Source of the DNA: JBBTWG01 sp038062935
GTDB taxonomy: Bacteria; Patescibacteriota; Gracilibacteria; UBA1369; UBA12463
Length of the DNA: 22,236 nt
Direction of reading: 5' to 3'
NCBI GenBank assembly: GCA_038062935.1
Contig: JBBTWG010000050.1
Coordinates: 1 to 22,236, forward strand
Shown here: positions 6,551-13,472 of the stretch, piece after piece
Numbering within the stretch: position 1 is the first letter of the stretch
Layout: each line of letters starts with the position of its first letter
The notes under the pieces: model-generated
Database searches by the model: none
Told to the model about the DNA's origin: nothing
The model's input: only the letters and a program-made list of their open reading frames with translations
Program-made: the position numbers and the translations under genes

Positions 6551-6871
6551 CTATGCTGCTGGGGCTGCTTCTTTTCCTGCGTTTTTGCTGGATTTTCTCT
6601 GCTTGTTTCTCGGAGTCAGAAATTTATCCATGTTTGCGAAACCTTTTTTCTTGAGAAGTGCTGCGACGGTGTCGGAAGGTTGTGCTCCCATTTTGATCCA
6701 GTGTTTTACTCTTTCGTCTTTGAGTTCGATCACTTTTGGTTCTTGTGCTGGAGCGTAGTGACCAACGATTTCGACGGCTTTTTTCTTTGGGCTGAGTGTT
6801 TTTTCTTGAACGATGAGACGGAAATGTGGTTGGCCTTTTTTACCAATTCGGGAAAGTCGGATGACGAGCAT
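6551..6871 (-). CDS. rpsP: Ribosomal protein bS16
   Basis: bS16 is a small-subunit protein needed for assembly of the 30S body. The 106-residue product starts with the typical VIRLSRIGKKGQPHFRLIVQE segment and contains VEIVGHYAP and KHWIKMGAQPSDTVAALLKK, all conserved. The C-terminus is extended by about 20 residues rich in K, A and P, giving a length slightly above the usual 80-90. The ATG at 6871 is certain from homology; a heptamer array sits just upstream instead of a Shine-Dalgarno. It heads a likely rpsP-khpA-TrbC-like operon. Confidence 0.98.
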   Translation of the reverse strand: MLVIRLSRIGKKGQPHFRLIVQEKTLSPKKKAVEIVGHYAPAQEPKVIELKDERVKHWIKMGAQPSDTVAALLKKKGFANMDKFLTPRNKQRKSSKNAGKEAAPAA

Positions 6872-6878
6872 ATCGCTA

Positions 6879-6909
6879 GGATTTAAGATGTAGGATTGAG
6901 GACGTAGGA
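6879..6909 (-). repeat. Heptamer array upstream of the rpsP start
   Basis: Plus-strand units: GGATTTA (6879-6885), AGATGTA (6886-6892), GGATTGA (6893-6899), GGACGTA (6900-6906), GGA. The first unit lies 7 nt upstream of the ATG at 6871. The order, GGATTTA nearest the start and more divergent units further away, matches the other arrays. Confidence 0.83.
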
Positions 6910-7018
6910 AAGCGCAGAGCTCATGGAGCAGGGCTCAAAGCTTGGAGGGAATAAAGAGGTTGGTGTTCTGAAGCACCATTTTTATTCTTTCTTTCGCCTT
7001 GCTTTCAAAAGTGTTTGT

Positions 7019-7047
7019 ATTCTCGTTGTTTTTTTGCTCAGCGTCAA
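7019..7047 (-). promoter_or_regulatory. Candidate rpsP operon promoter inside the upstream stop codon
   Basis: On the minus strand TTGACG (7047-7042) overlaps the TGA stop of the aminotransferase-like gene; a 17-nt spacer leads to GAGAAT (7024-7019). The leader to rpsP would be about 140 nt. It contains a small TGGTGC/GTACCA-type hairpin (TGGTGT at 6961-6966 with GCACCA at 6973-6978), possibly a ribosomal-protein leader. Confidence 0.4.
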
Positions 7048-8672
7048 GCGGATGTTGCATCTTCCATGAGGGATTGAAGCCCTGGATTCAATTGTGTTCC
7101 TGTGAGAATTCTGTCCATTTCTCTTCTGAGGAGCCCTACGGTTGGCGACATTACCTTTCTTTCTGGTGTTTCTCCTGGTTGTGGCTGACGCTGGTAGAGA
7201 AGTGACCCGTCATGGTCATAGAGCTCATCGATCTCACAAACTGTCATGGCTGTTCCCGTCATGAATAGCTCTACATTTCCTTTGTTCTGCCTGAGTATTT
7301 GGCAGATATTGATCTCTGGATTATATTCCATGAGGATCTCATTCTCCTTTGCAATTTTGAAACATGACTGCATGACGATGCCGGGCAAACATCGATTCAC
7401 TGCTGGATCTGGCGATAGGATTCTCACTGTGCCGATATCTGGATCTCGAATGACGACTCCCATGTTGGCACTCACCCCTTCCTCAGCGTTTCCTGATGCA
7501 TTGAGGTAAATTCCTTCGTGGAGATATGGTTTTCCTGGTTCACTTTTTGCCATCTGTGTTGGATGGCTCATAAAAGAGATGATGGACTCTGGGTAGTGTT
7601 GAGATGCTTTGTTGACTGCGATTCGGTCGCTGACAGGGCGTGGGCCGAGAAGTCCAACTTTCAAAAAATCTGCTTTGTAGGCACCGATTGGCGTCCCGAT
7701 GAGTTGAATTATTGCTTGTGGTCCAGCAAGTTTTGGACCGGCATTATCCATGAAGAGGCTGAAGCGGATATAATATCTATTCCCTGCCTTGTTGGCTACT
7801 TGAGGAATCCATCGACGATCACTCTGGAGATGATTTTCAAGCATTTTTCTGATGAGTTCTTCTGTTACTTCTTTGAAACCGAGTTTCTGCGCATCTCGAC
7901 AGAAGCGTTCAATATGCTTTTGCGCTTCAAAAACCTGCATTTTACCTTGATTGTTTTGGTATCCAACCATGCCCGTGATACATCCACCTCCGCCGTAATG
8001 TAGCACGGTTTGCCATGGACCTATGCCAACTTCTCCGAATGGAAGCTGCTGGACGGTCCACCCTTTTCCTGGAATAAAAATGGCTCGTGAAAGGACATCC
8101 GTCGGAGTAGATTCAAAAGGATACGGCTGAATGTTGATGCTCGTTGGATCCTGAGTTGGTCTGAGAGGCTTCATATCTCTTCCATCAAGCGTTGTTGCGA
8201 TTCTCATAACTCCTTCTCGAGCACGTTCATCGGCTGAGCTTTTTCCGAAAGGAGTTCTGCCGTGTGAATTTATTTCGTCGTGAATCACTAGAAATGAACC
8301 TCTCTGCGTGTGATCGTAGTCGATCGATCGTATGCCTCTTTCGATACCGTAGACTTCTGTAACTTCAGCTTGTGTGTGTGAATCCTCCCGGAAGAGAGCT
8401 CCCTCTGGATCTCCTGCTTCTAGGACAGCTGCGACTCGCTGTTCAATTCCTCTTCTCATTCTTCCACATTCTTCTCCACGCAGTTCTGGAACCCAACCTT
8501 TTGCTGTTTTATACGCATAAACTTTTTGCTCTGTATCATCTTCAAAGTGAGCATATGCCAAACGTGATCGCCCGTGATCTGCGATTTCACTTCTCGGTAC
8601 ATGTTTTCTTTCTCGAGTTCTATCTGCTGGGATCAGGTCTGGATTTGGTGTGGAGTTGATGATAAAGCGCAT
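7044..8672 (-). CDS. Divergent class-IV (branched-chain type) aminotransferase with N-terminal extension
   Basis: Residues about 190-480 of this 542-residue protein follow the branched-chain aminotransferase fold (PLP, class IV): LHYGGGGCITGMVGYQ near 224, a YYIRFSLFMDNAGPKLA stretch near 300, GTPIGAYKADFLKVG near 326, EEGVSANMGVVI near 397, LPGIVMQSCFKIA near 429 and GTAMTVCEIDEL near 473. Lys355 in RIAVNKASQHY is at the position of the PLP lysine. Usual BCAT proteins have 300-370 residues; the first 190 here are unrecognised, and the C-terminus carries about 55 extra residues. The family transfers amino groups between branched-chain amino acids or similar substrates and glutamate, but the changed motifs make the substrate uncertain. 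The gene starts 12 nt after the dciA-like stop, so they form one operon. Confidence 0.75.
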   Translation of the reverse strand: MRFIINSTPNPDLIPADRTRERKHVPRSEIADHGRSRLAYAHFEDDTEQKVYAYKTAKGWVPELRGEECGRMRRGIEQRVAAVLEAGDPEGALFREDSHTQAEVTEVYGIERGIRSIDYDHTQRGSFLVIHDEINSHGRTPFGKSSADERAREGVMRIATTLDGRDMKPLRPTQDPTSINIQPYPFESTPTDVLSRAIFIPGKGWTVQQLPFGEVGIGPWQTVLHYGGGGCITGMVGYQNNQGKMQVFEAQKHIERFCRDAQKLGFKEVTEELIRKMLENHLQSDRRWIPQVANKAGNRYYIRFSLFMDNAGPKLAGPQAIIQLIGTPIGAYKADFLKVGLLGPRPVSDRIAVNKASQHYPESIISFMSHPTQMAKSEPGKPYLHEGIYLNASGNAEEGVSANMGVVIRDPDIGTVRILSPDPAVNRCLPGIVMQSCFKIAKENEILMEYNPEINICQILRQNKGNVELFMTGTAMTVCEIDELYDHDGSLLYQRQPQPGETPERKVMSPTVGLLRREMDRILTGTQLNPGLQSLMEDATSA

Positions 8673-8684
8673 CGGAGGCCGATT

Positions 8685-9062
8685 TTATCGTACCCCACTC
8701 TCGTCTGTCAATTCATCGTCGTCTTCTATCTCAATCTCGGTGAGATCACCCTTCATATCCTGTGGCATGCCGACTTTTGGACGGACGTTTTTCACAATGG
8801 TGCTTTGGATTTTACTGTTCAGTTTCTGGATAATTGGATCTTTGTGATCTAAAATCAGCTTTGCCCAGGCGCCGTCGAGGACGTGAATGGTGAGGGTGCC
8901 GTCTTTGAACGATCGAGCGTCCATGAAATCGACTGCATCTTTCGAAAAAAGTTCGGGGATGAGATCACGGAAAGCTTTGCAGACCGTCGCAGCAGCGAGT
9001 GCAGGTGCCATGCCGCGACGGGCGATTTCGGCGGGGAGGAGATTTTTGAGAGAGATGAACAT
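8685..9062 (-). CDS. DciA-family (DUF721) protein, putative replicative helicase loader
   Basis: The 125-residue product resembles DciA (DUF721), the ancestral bacterial factor that helps load the DnaB helicase. The match is in the core: CKAFRDLIPE, then a VDFMDARSFKDGTLTIHVLDG stretch, then WAKLILDHKDPIIQKLNSKI. These correspond to the compact KH-like domain of the family (small helix, GxLxIxVxxxxWA strand, LxxxxxxIIxxLN helix). The acidic tail (EIEIEDDDELTDESG) is specific to this protein. Start ATG at 9062 is 9 nt after the stop of the upstream glycosyltransferase gene, with a heptamer array in between. Confidence 0.75.
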   Translation of the reverse strand: MFISLKNLLPAEIARRGMAPALAAATVCKAFRDLIPELFSKDAVDFMDARSFKDGTLTIHVLDGAWAKLILDHKDPIIQKLNSKIQSTIVKNVRPKVGMPQDMKGDLTEIEIEDDDELTDESGVR

Positions 9063-9065
9063 GCG

Positions 9066-9092
9066 GAGGATTTAGGATTGAGGATTGAGGAG
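9066..9092 (-). repeat. Heptamer array at the glycosyltransferase-dciA junction
   Basis: Plus-strand units: GGATTTA (9068-9074), GGATTGA (9075-9081), GGATTGA (9082-9088), GGA. The first unit lies 5 nt upstream of the dciA-like ATG. The array also supplies the TAA stop (9074-9072) and the last codons (LNPQS) of the glycosyltransferase. Confidence 0.85.
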
Positions 9093-10202
9093 GGATTCGT
9101 AGAGTTTTAGTGTTTCTCTAGCCATTTTTCTCCAGGAGAATTTTTTTGCGTGTGCGATTCCGTTTTCTGTTAGAGTTTTTCTGACTTCTTCGTTGGTACA
9201 GAGAGTGGCTAATTTTTCGGCGATGTCGTTGGGATCGTAGGGGTCGAAATAGAGTGCGTTTTCTTCGCCGCAGATTTCGGGGAGACATGAAGCTTTCGAG
9301 ACGGCGACGGGGACGCTGCATTTCATGGCTTCGAGAGGGGAGAGGCCGAAGCCTTCATAGAGTGACGGGAGAACGTAACCGTGTGCGCCACTGTAGAGTG
9401 CGACGAGCTCCTGTTCGTCGACGAGGCCGGTGGTTTTCACGAATTCTGCGACGTCGGACTCTGCGATTTGCTCTCGCACTTCTGGATATTTCGGATCTTC
9501 TTTTCCGGTGATGACGAGATCGATGTCGATGTGATAGTGATTTCGCAGCCGTGCGAAGGCTTTTACGAGATTCACGAGATTTTTATGATTGCGCCAGACG
9601 CCGGTGTAGAGGAGATACTGTTTTGTGATTTTGTGTCGCTGCAAAGTCTCTGCAATTTTTTTTTGGTCTTCAATTCTTTCGAAATCTTCATTCACGGCTT
9701 CGTAGATGACTTTGATTTTTTCGGGATTCATTTGGAGTAATTTTTCTAAATCTTTTTTGGTGTACTCGGAGACGGCGATAATTTTCTTCGCGTTTTTTGT
9801 CGCAGAGCGCAGAGTCAAATGATAGCCGGCGCGATGGATTGGACTTCGCATTTTATTGCCGGGAAAAAAAGAAAGCGTGAGATCGTGGATGGTGACGATC
9901 GACGGATTTTTGTAAAAAATAGGTGCGTTGAAATGCGTGAAATGCATGAGATCGAGTTTCGCTTTTTTGAGATGACGCAAAAATCGTGTTTGTTCGGCGA
10001 GCGAATAATGGCGTGCGTTTGCTAAAACTTTTTTGAAATTTTTTCCGGGAGGTGTGAATTCGTCAAACTCTGGATTATTGAAAAAAAGGATGTATTCGTT
10101 TTTCTTGTCCAAATTCGCAAGATGGCCGACGAGCTCGTAGGTATAGCGGCCGATACCTGTAAAACGGGAAGAGTACATTCGACAATCGATTCCGATGCGC
10201 AT
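9072..10202 (-). CDS. GT4-family glycosyltransferase
   Basis: This 376-residue GT-B enzyme transfers a sugar from a nucleotide-sugar donor, probably for cell-surface glycans. The N-terminus has RIGIDCRMYSSRFTGIGRYTYEL, typical for GT4 mannosyl- or rhamnosyltransferase-like members. The C-terminal domain has YVLPSLYEGFGLSPLEAMKC with the E-x7-E motif, then VAVSKASCLPEICGEENALYFDP. Length is normal for the family. The last residues LNPQS are encoded by the heptamer repeat, so the native C-terminus may have been lengthened or shifted by it. It heads an operon with dciA and the aminotransferase-like gene. Donor and acceptor cannot be read from sequence. Confidence 0.93.
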   Translation of the reverse strand: MRIGIDCRMYSSRFTGIGRYTYELVGHLANLDKKNEYILFFNNPEFDEFTPPGKNFKKVLANARHYSLAEQTRFLRHLKKAKLDLMHFTHFNAPIFYKNPSIVTIHDLTLSFFPGNKMRSPIHRAGYHLTLRSATKNAKKIIAVSEYTKKDLEKLLQMNPEKIKVIYEAVNEDFERIEDQKKIAETLQRHKITKQYLLYTGVWRNHKNLVNLVKAFARLRNHYHIDIDLVITGKEDPKYPEVREQIAESDVAEFVKTTGLVDEQELVALYSGAHGYVLPSLYEGFGLSPLEAMKCSVPVAVSKASCLPEICGEENALYFDPYDPNDIAEKLATLCTNEEVRKTLTENGIAHAKKFSWRKMARETLKLYESLLNPQS

Positions 10203-10208
10203 GGGCTG

Positions 10209-10217
10209 ATTGTAGCA
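10209..10217 (-). promoter_or_regulatory. Extended -10 of the glycosyltransferase operon
   Basis: On the minus strand TGC-TACAAT (10217-10209) ends 6 nt before the ATG at 10202, which predicts a leaderless mRNA. No good -35 box is visible. Confidence 0.6.
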
Positions 10218-10275
10218 TTTTTCTTGTGACTGGCGTAGAATGGCGTACCCCTGTCAAAATAGTATCATAACAGCT

Positions 10276-11343
10276 ATGTTGTTCAATTCCCCACGAGAAT
10301 TAGAAAGTTCTGTCCAAGATATTCGTTATATCGATCAGCGCCATGCAGATGAAGATGCTGAAGAACTGCTCTTCCTGCCCATAGGTGCCTCTGTGGAGAG
10401 GATACGGGAGTCAGTGTTGCGAGGAACTGTAACGGTCATCATACATCCGCAAAGTATGGATGATTTTGTGAATGGAGAAAAAGTGGGAAAAAGCGGAAAA
10501 GAAATAGAACTCAAAAAGAAAAATTTCGACCTTCTGCCTCCGGAAAGAAGAAAAAGAATTCAAGATATATTGAAAATCAGCAGAAAAATTGACTTAGAAC
10601 GCGCTGAAATCGTTTTAGGATGGATAGAAAAACTCAAAAGAGGTCAGGCGATTGAAGGAAAAGTACGATACAGAAAAAATGACTCTGTTGAAGATTTAGA
10701 AATGCTTGTCAGGGCAGTGAATAATCTCTATTTCAAAAAAGACGAAGAAACAGAAATAGAAAATGAACAATATGAAGAATTCATACGAATGGCTGCGATC
10801 GCAATCATGAAAAAATGCGACGTGCCAGGGGGAGAAGAACCAAAATCAGAAAATGTACCGACGGAAATACGAAAGACAGAGGAAGATGTGGAGGACGCGG
10901 AAGATGTAAAAGGTGCCGAAGATGAGGAGGGATGGGATAGAATACGGCATGAAGAACCGGTGGTGGGTGAACCGAATGAAGTTTTTTTTCTGGAAGGGGA
11001 TGATGTCTCGGTGGTGGTGGACGACGAAGATACGCCGTCAATATTGCCTGAAGCGAAATCTCCTCCTCCAATCCCATGGAGCGGGATACCAGATGAAACA
11101 CCTGTGGGGAGACTCGTGGAAGTCATATTCCTGGGAAGAGATGATTTTGAAGAAATACCAGAAAATGATTGGGATTGGGACCACAGCGATGAAGATAAAA
11201 GAACAATTGTATACCTCAAAGAGGATGATTTAGTTCAGATTCAGCCAGAAATCCCATCACCAAAAAAAATCCAGGAACCGGCGATCATGCCAAAAGGAGA
11301 AAAGGTGTCACACAATGGCACAGATTTCGATGTCCCTTACTAG
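10276..11343 (+). CDS. Acidic hypothetical protein with three FLxxDD-type repeats
   Basis: I do not recognise this protein. It is 355 residues from the ATG at 10276; an in-frame ATG at 10240 would add 12 residues. Numbering here uses the longer form. The first 190 residues look folded, with helical charged stretches (DLLPPERRKRIQDILKISRK). From 195 to 240 it is a low-complexity acidic linker. The last 120 residues hold three similar short motifs: NEVFFLEGDDVSVV (246), VEVIFLGRDDFEEI (293) and RTIVYLKEDDLVQI (322), each followed by acidic or Pro-rich spacers. These may be docking or strand-forming peptides. No signal peptide or membrane segment is seen. The gene diverges from the glycosyltransferase; the shared upstream region has the direct repeat TGGCGTA-GAA-TGGCGTA (10231-10247). 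A TATCAT (10263-10268) lies 7 nt before the ATG. Confidence 0.75.
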   Translation: MLFNSPRELESSVQDIRYIDQRHADEDAEELLFLPIGASVERIRESVLRGTVTVIIHPQSMDDFVNGEKVGKSGKEIELKKKNFDLLPPERRKRIQDILKISRKIDLERAEIVLGWIEKLKRGQAIEGKVRYRKNDSVEDLEMLVRAVNNLYFKKDEETEIENEQYEEFIRMAAIAIMKKCDVPGGEEPKSENVPTEIRKTEEDVEDAEDVKGAEDEEGWDRIRHEEPVVGEPNEVFFLEGDDVSVVVDDEDTPSILPEAKSPPPIPWSGIPDETPVGRLVEVIFLGRDDFEEIPENDWDWDHSDEDKRTIVYLKEDDLVQIQPEIPSPKKIQEPAIMPKGEKVSHNGTDFDVPY

Positions 11344-11392
11344 GCAAGATCACCAATGGAATGTGCAGTTTCTGCAAGAGCCATGATACCTC

Positions 11393-11421
11393 TTGTCAAA
11401 AGCATGAAGCACCTATATCAT
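11393..11421 (+). promoter_or_regulatory. tRNA-Asp promoter
   Basis: TTGTCA (11393-11398), a 17-nt spacer and TATCAT (11416-11421). It lies about 33 nt upstream of the mature tRNA 5' end. Confidence 0.75.
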
Positions 11422-11454
11422 TGGCCAGCCTTGGTTCAGCAAGGGTTCGTTTAT

Positions 11455-11533
11455 GGGGTCGTAGCGTAGCCTGGCTTAACGCACCACACTGTCACTGTGG
11501 AGATCGCGGGTTCGAATCCCGTCGGCCCCGCCA
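11455..11533 (+). tRNA. tRNA-Asp (GTC)
   Basis: A complete cloverleaf is visible. The acceptor GGGGTCG (11455-11461) pairs with CGGCCCC (11523-11529), followed by discriminator G and an encoded CCA. Anticodon stem CCACA/TGTGG (11484-11488 with 11496-11500) holds loop CTGTCAC, so the anticodon is GTC (11491-11493). The T-arm is GCGGG-TTCGAAT-CCCGT. G73 is the expected discriminator for tRNA-Asp. Confidence 0.97.
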
Positions 11534-11540
11534 TTTGTTT

Positions 11541-11566
11541 ACACAGCTTTGGTCAAAGCTGTTTTT
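11541..11566 (+). terminator. tRNA-Asp terminator
   Basis: ACAGCTTT (11543-11550) pairs with AAAGCTGT (11555-11562) around loop GGTC, followed by a T5 run ending at 11566. Confidence 0.85.
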
Positions 11567-11575
11567 CGACGTGCA

Positions 11576-11603
11576 TTGCTTTTTTGTAAAAAAGTATTAT
11601 AAT
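11576..11603 (+). promoter_or_regulatory. Promoter of the transglutaminase-like/methyltransferase-like pair
   Basis: TTGCTT (11576-11581), a 16-nt spacer and a perfect TATAAT (11598-11603). The leader to the ATG at 11624 is about 14 nt and has no Shine-Dalgarno. Confidence 0.75.
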
Positions 11604-11623
11604 GGCAGACTTTATTGTTTTTT

Positions 11624-12238
11624 ATGACTCCTGAAGCCACGAAAAATCTTTCTTTGACTCCTGAAGAGGAGTGCCTCATACAAACCTGCGATAATCCTGA
11701 CACGGTTCAGTCTTTCCTTGATGGACTTGAATACAATTGGGAGCCGACCGGTCCTACTTTGCGATCTTTTCGTCGTGTTGTTCGAGATCGTGTCGCGCAC
11801 TGCATGGAAGGTGCTTTGAGTGCTGCCGCTTTTTTGTCTCACCACGGCTATCCTGCACAACTTCTCTGTATGGAAGCTCGTGATATTGACCATATTGTTT
11901 TCCCTTTTCAGAAAAAAGGTCTCTGGGGGTCTGTTGCGCAATCTCGTGATGTACATTTAAAAGGGCGCGATCCTGTTCACAAAACTCTTCGTGATCTCGT
12001 GCTTTCTTATCATCCACACTATTGGAATTATTGGACTGGTGATCGCAATGATCTCACTTTGCGGGGATTCGCTCTTTTGCCTTTGACTCAAAATCATGGC
12101 GACTGGGTGACGGGCGAAGAGGATCTCTGGTCGATTGAAGATGGATTTTATCAATTGCCATACCAGGCTCTTTTTCCGGCACCAGAACAGAATCAATTTC
12201 TTTCCCGGCGGGATGGTGGCATTGATTGGATTTCTTAA
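11624..12238 (+). CDS. Transglutaminase-like cysteine protease-fold protein
   Basis: The 204-residue product matches the pattern of a bacterial family of soluble transglutaminase-like proteins: RDRVAHCMEGALSAAAFL with Cys60 as the likely nucleophile, DIDHIVFPFQKKGLWGSVAQS with His90 as the likely base, then GRDPVHKTLRDLVLSYHPHYWNYW and TLRGFALLPL. These proteins are predicted to act by a papain/transglutaminase-type Cys-His-Asp mechanism; the substrate is unknown. No signal peptide or membrane segment is present, so it acts in the cytoplasm. The ATG at 11624 is chosen because the in-frame TTG at 11615 is less likely. The next gene starts 8 nt after its stop, so both share one mRNA. Confidence 0.7.
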   Translation: MTPEATKNLSLTPEEECLIQTCDNPDTVQSFLDGLEYNWEPTGPTLRSFRRVVRDRVAHCMEGALSAAAFLSHHGYPAQLLCMEARDIDHIVFPFQKKGLWGSVAQSRDVHLKGRDPVHKTLRDLVLSYHPHYWNYWTGDRNDLTLRGFALLPLTQNHGDWVTGEEDLWSIEDGFYQLPYQALFPAPEQNQFLSRRDGGIDWIS

Positions 12239-12246
12239 AAAATTAT

Positions 12247-13236
12247 ATGGCTTTTCAATCCTCAGCTCGAGAAAGGCTCACGGAGATAACGGATGACATC
12301 CTAAATCCCGATGCTTCATTTGTAACTGGTGTTGAAAAGCTTCATAGCCTTTTTCAATGTGTCAGTGATCCTGCAGTCAAGCGTCATGAGATTTCTAGAA
12401 GAGTAGATGGTGGAGGAAGCGCCATATCACCGATGCAAGCGGCTGAATGCCTGCTCGATCATGCTCGTACAAAAACTTTTCTTCGAGGGATATATCGTGC
12501 TCTTCATGAACTCCAGCGCCGTTTTCCTGGTGAAAGAATTTCTGTTGTCTATGCGGGCTCTGGGCCTTTTGCGAGCCTTGCAATTCCCTTGGCGACTCAA
12601 TTTCGGCCTGATGAAATTGCATTTCATGTTCTGGATATTCATCCTTTTTCCCTCAAAAATGTCCGCAGTCTTGTAGAAATATTTGGCCTGGAAGAATATT
12701 TTGTGGATTTCATCAATGCCGATGCGACGACCTGGAAACCGTCCTTTCGTCCTCATTTGATTTTTACTGAGACTATGGACAAAGGATTATGCTACGAACC
12801 ACAGGCTCATATTACGGCAAACCTCGGGGGCGAAATTCGCCAGAATGGACTCTTTCTTCCTGAATCAATTCATGTCGAGGCGATCATGACGCCATCACGT
12901 GTTGATTTTCCTGTAAGGGTTCTCGGAACTGCGGTCCAACTGACACCGGCCTCTGCACAAAACATGCGCTTCGATATTCGTAAAAGTTTTCCTATTCCTG
13001 ATGTTGAACTTCGTGAAAGTCACGATCTTCTTTTGAGAACTCGTGTTGGAGTTTTTGGCAAGGAACAAATACTTGAAGGTGAAGCTCGCATTACGGAATG
13101 GATTCTTTTGGATACCATTTCTCGCGGTGGTGGTGTTTTGGAACTTCAGTATGGGCTGGGCGGTTTGATTGGTGACATACGGAAACGGGTTGAGCAGGAA
13201 TTTTTTCATTCTTTGCTTGATCGTATTGATCAATAG
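12247..13236 (+). CDS. SAM-dependent methyltransferase-like protein
   Basis: The 329-residue product has a class I (Rossmann) methyltransferase core. RISVVYAGSGPFASLAIPLA (about 98-116) matches motif I with the glycine-rich SAM loop, HVLDIHPFSLKNVRSL (about 127-142) contains the acidic residue that usually holds the ribose (Asp130), and VDFINADATTW is the motif III-like stretch. PHLIFTETMDKGLCYEP could be the catalytic-loop region, reminiscent of protein arginine methyltransferases but without a clear double-E loop. The second half is mostly beta-rich and unassigned. It is translated from the same mRNA as the transglutaminase-like gene. The ATG at 12247 is chosen over the TTG at 12226, which would overlap the upstream gene. 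Confidence 0.7.
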   Translation: MAFQSSARERLTEITDDILNPDASFVTGVEKLHSLFQCVSDPAVKRHEISRRVDGGGSAISPMQAAECLLDHARTKTFLRGIYRALHELQRRFPGERISVVYAGSGPFASLAIPLATQFRPDEIAFHVLDIHPFSLKNVRSLVEIFGLEEYFVDFINADATTWKPSFRPHLIFTETMDKGLCYEPQAHITANLGGEIRQNGLFLPESIHVEAIMTPSRVDFPVRVLGTAVQLTPASAQNMRFDIRKSFPIPDVELRESHDLLLRTRVGVFGKEQILEGEARITEWILLDTISRGGGVLELQYGLGGLIGDIRKRVEQEFFHSLLDRIDQ

Positions 13237-13248
13237 TATGGAGTTCAA

Positions 13249-13470
13249 AACCCGCCTGCTCTCATTAATCTTTGTTTGTACCGGCTCTTGCAGGCGTATT
13301 TCGTGTTCGTACTTCCGCCGACGCCGGAGCTGACATTTTGAACAGAATGTCGGTTCTGGGATCTGGAGTTTTTGTCTGAGAACAAGTTCGTTTTCGTCGA
13401 TGGTGAAGTTTTGTGTGCAATTGGTGCAGGATTTTGGAGGGACATGTGCATGGAGAACGCCGTGCTCTTT
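13249..13470 (-). pseudogene. Remnant of a zinc-ribbon protein
   Basis: On the minus strand a frame without a usable start codon encodes CTNCTQNFTIDENELVLRQK, followed by IPEPTFCSKCQLRRRRKYEHE. This is a four-Cys zinc ribbon (CxxC...CxxC; first Cys codon at 13428-13426). The same pattern occurs at the C-terminus of the 550-residue protein at 15021-16673 (CKNC...ELKFYRLMNLPLPRNCSMC). The frame runs upstream only to a TGA at about 13496-13494, with no ATG, GTG or TTG before the zinc ribbon. Downstream it continues without a stop into the antisense of the methyltransferase-like gene. I read it as a decayed gene fragment; a small protein using a rare start is the alternative. Confidence 0.5.
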
Positions 13471-13472
13471 TT

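Noticed and set aside
12895..13248. 117-residue minus-strand reading frame
   Set aside because: It lies antisense to the methyltransferase-like gene, has no recognisable motif, and is only the open continuation of the zinc-ribbon remnant frame.
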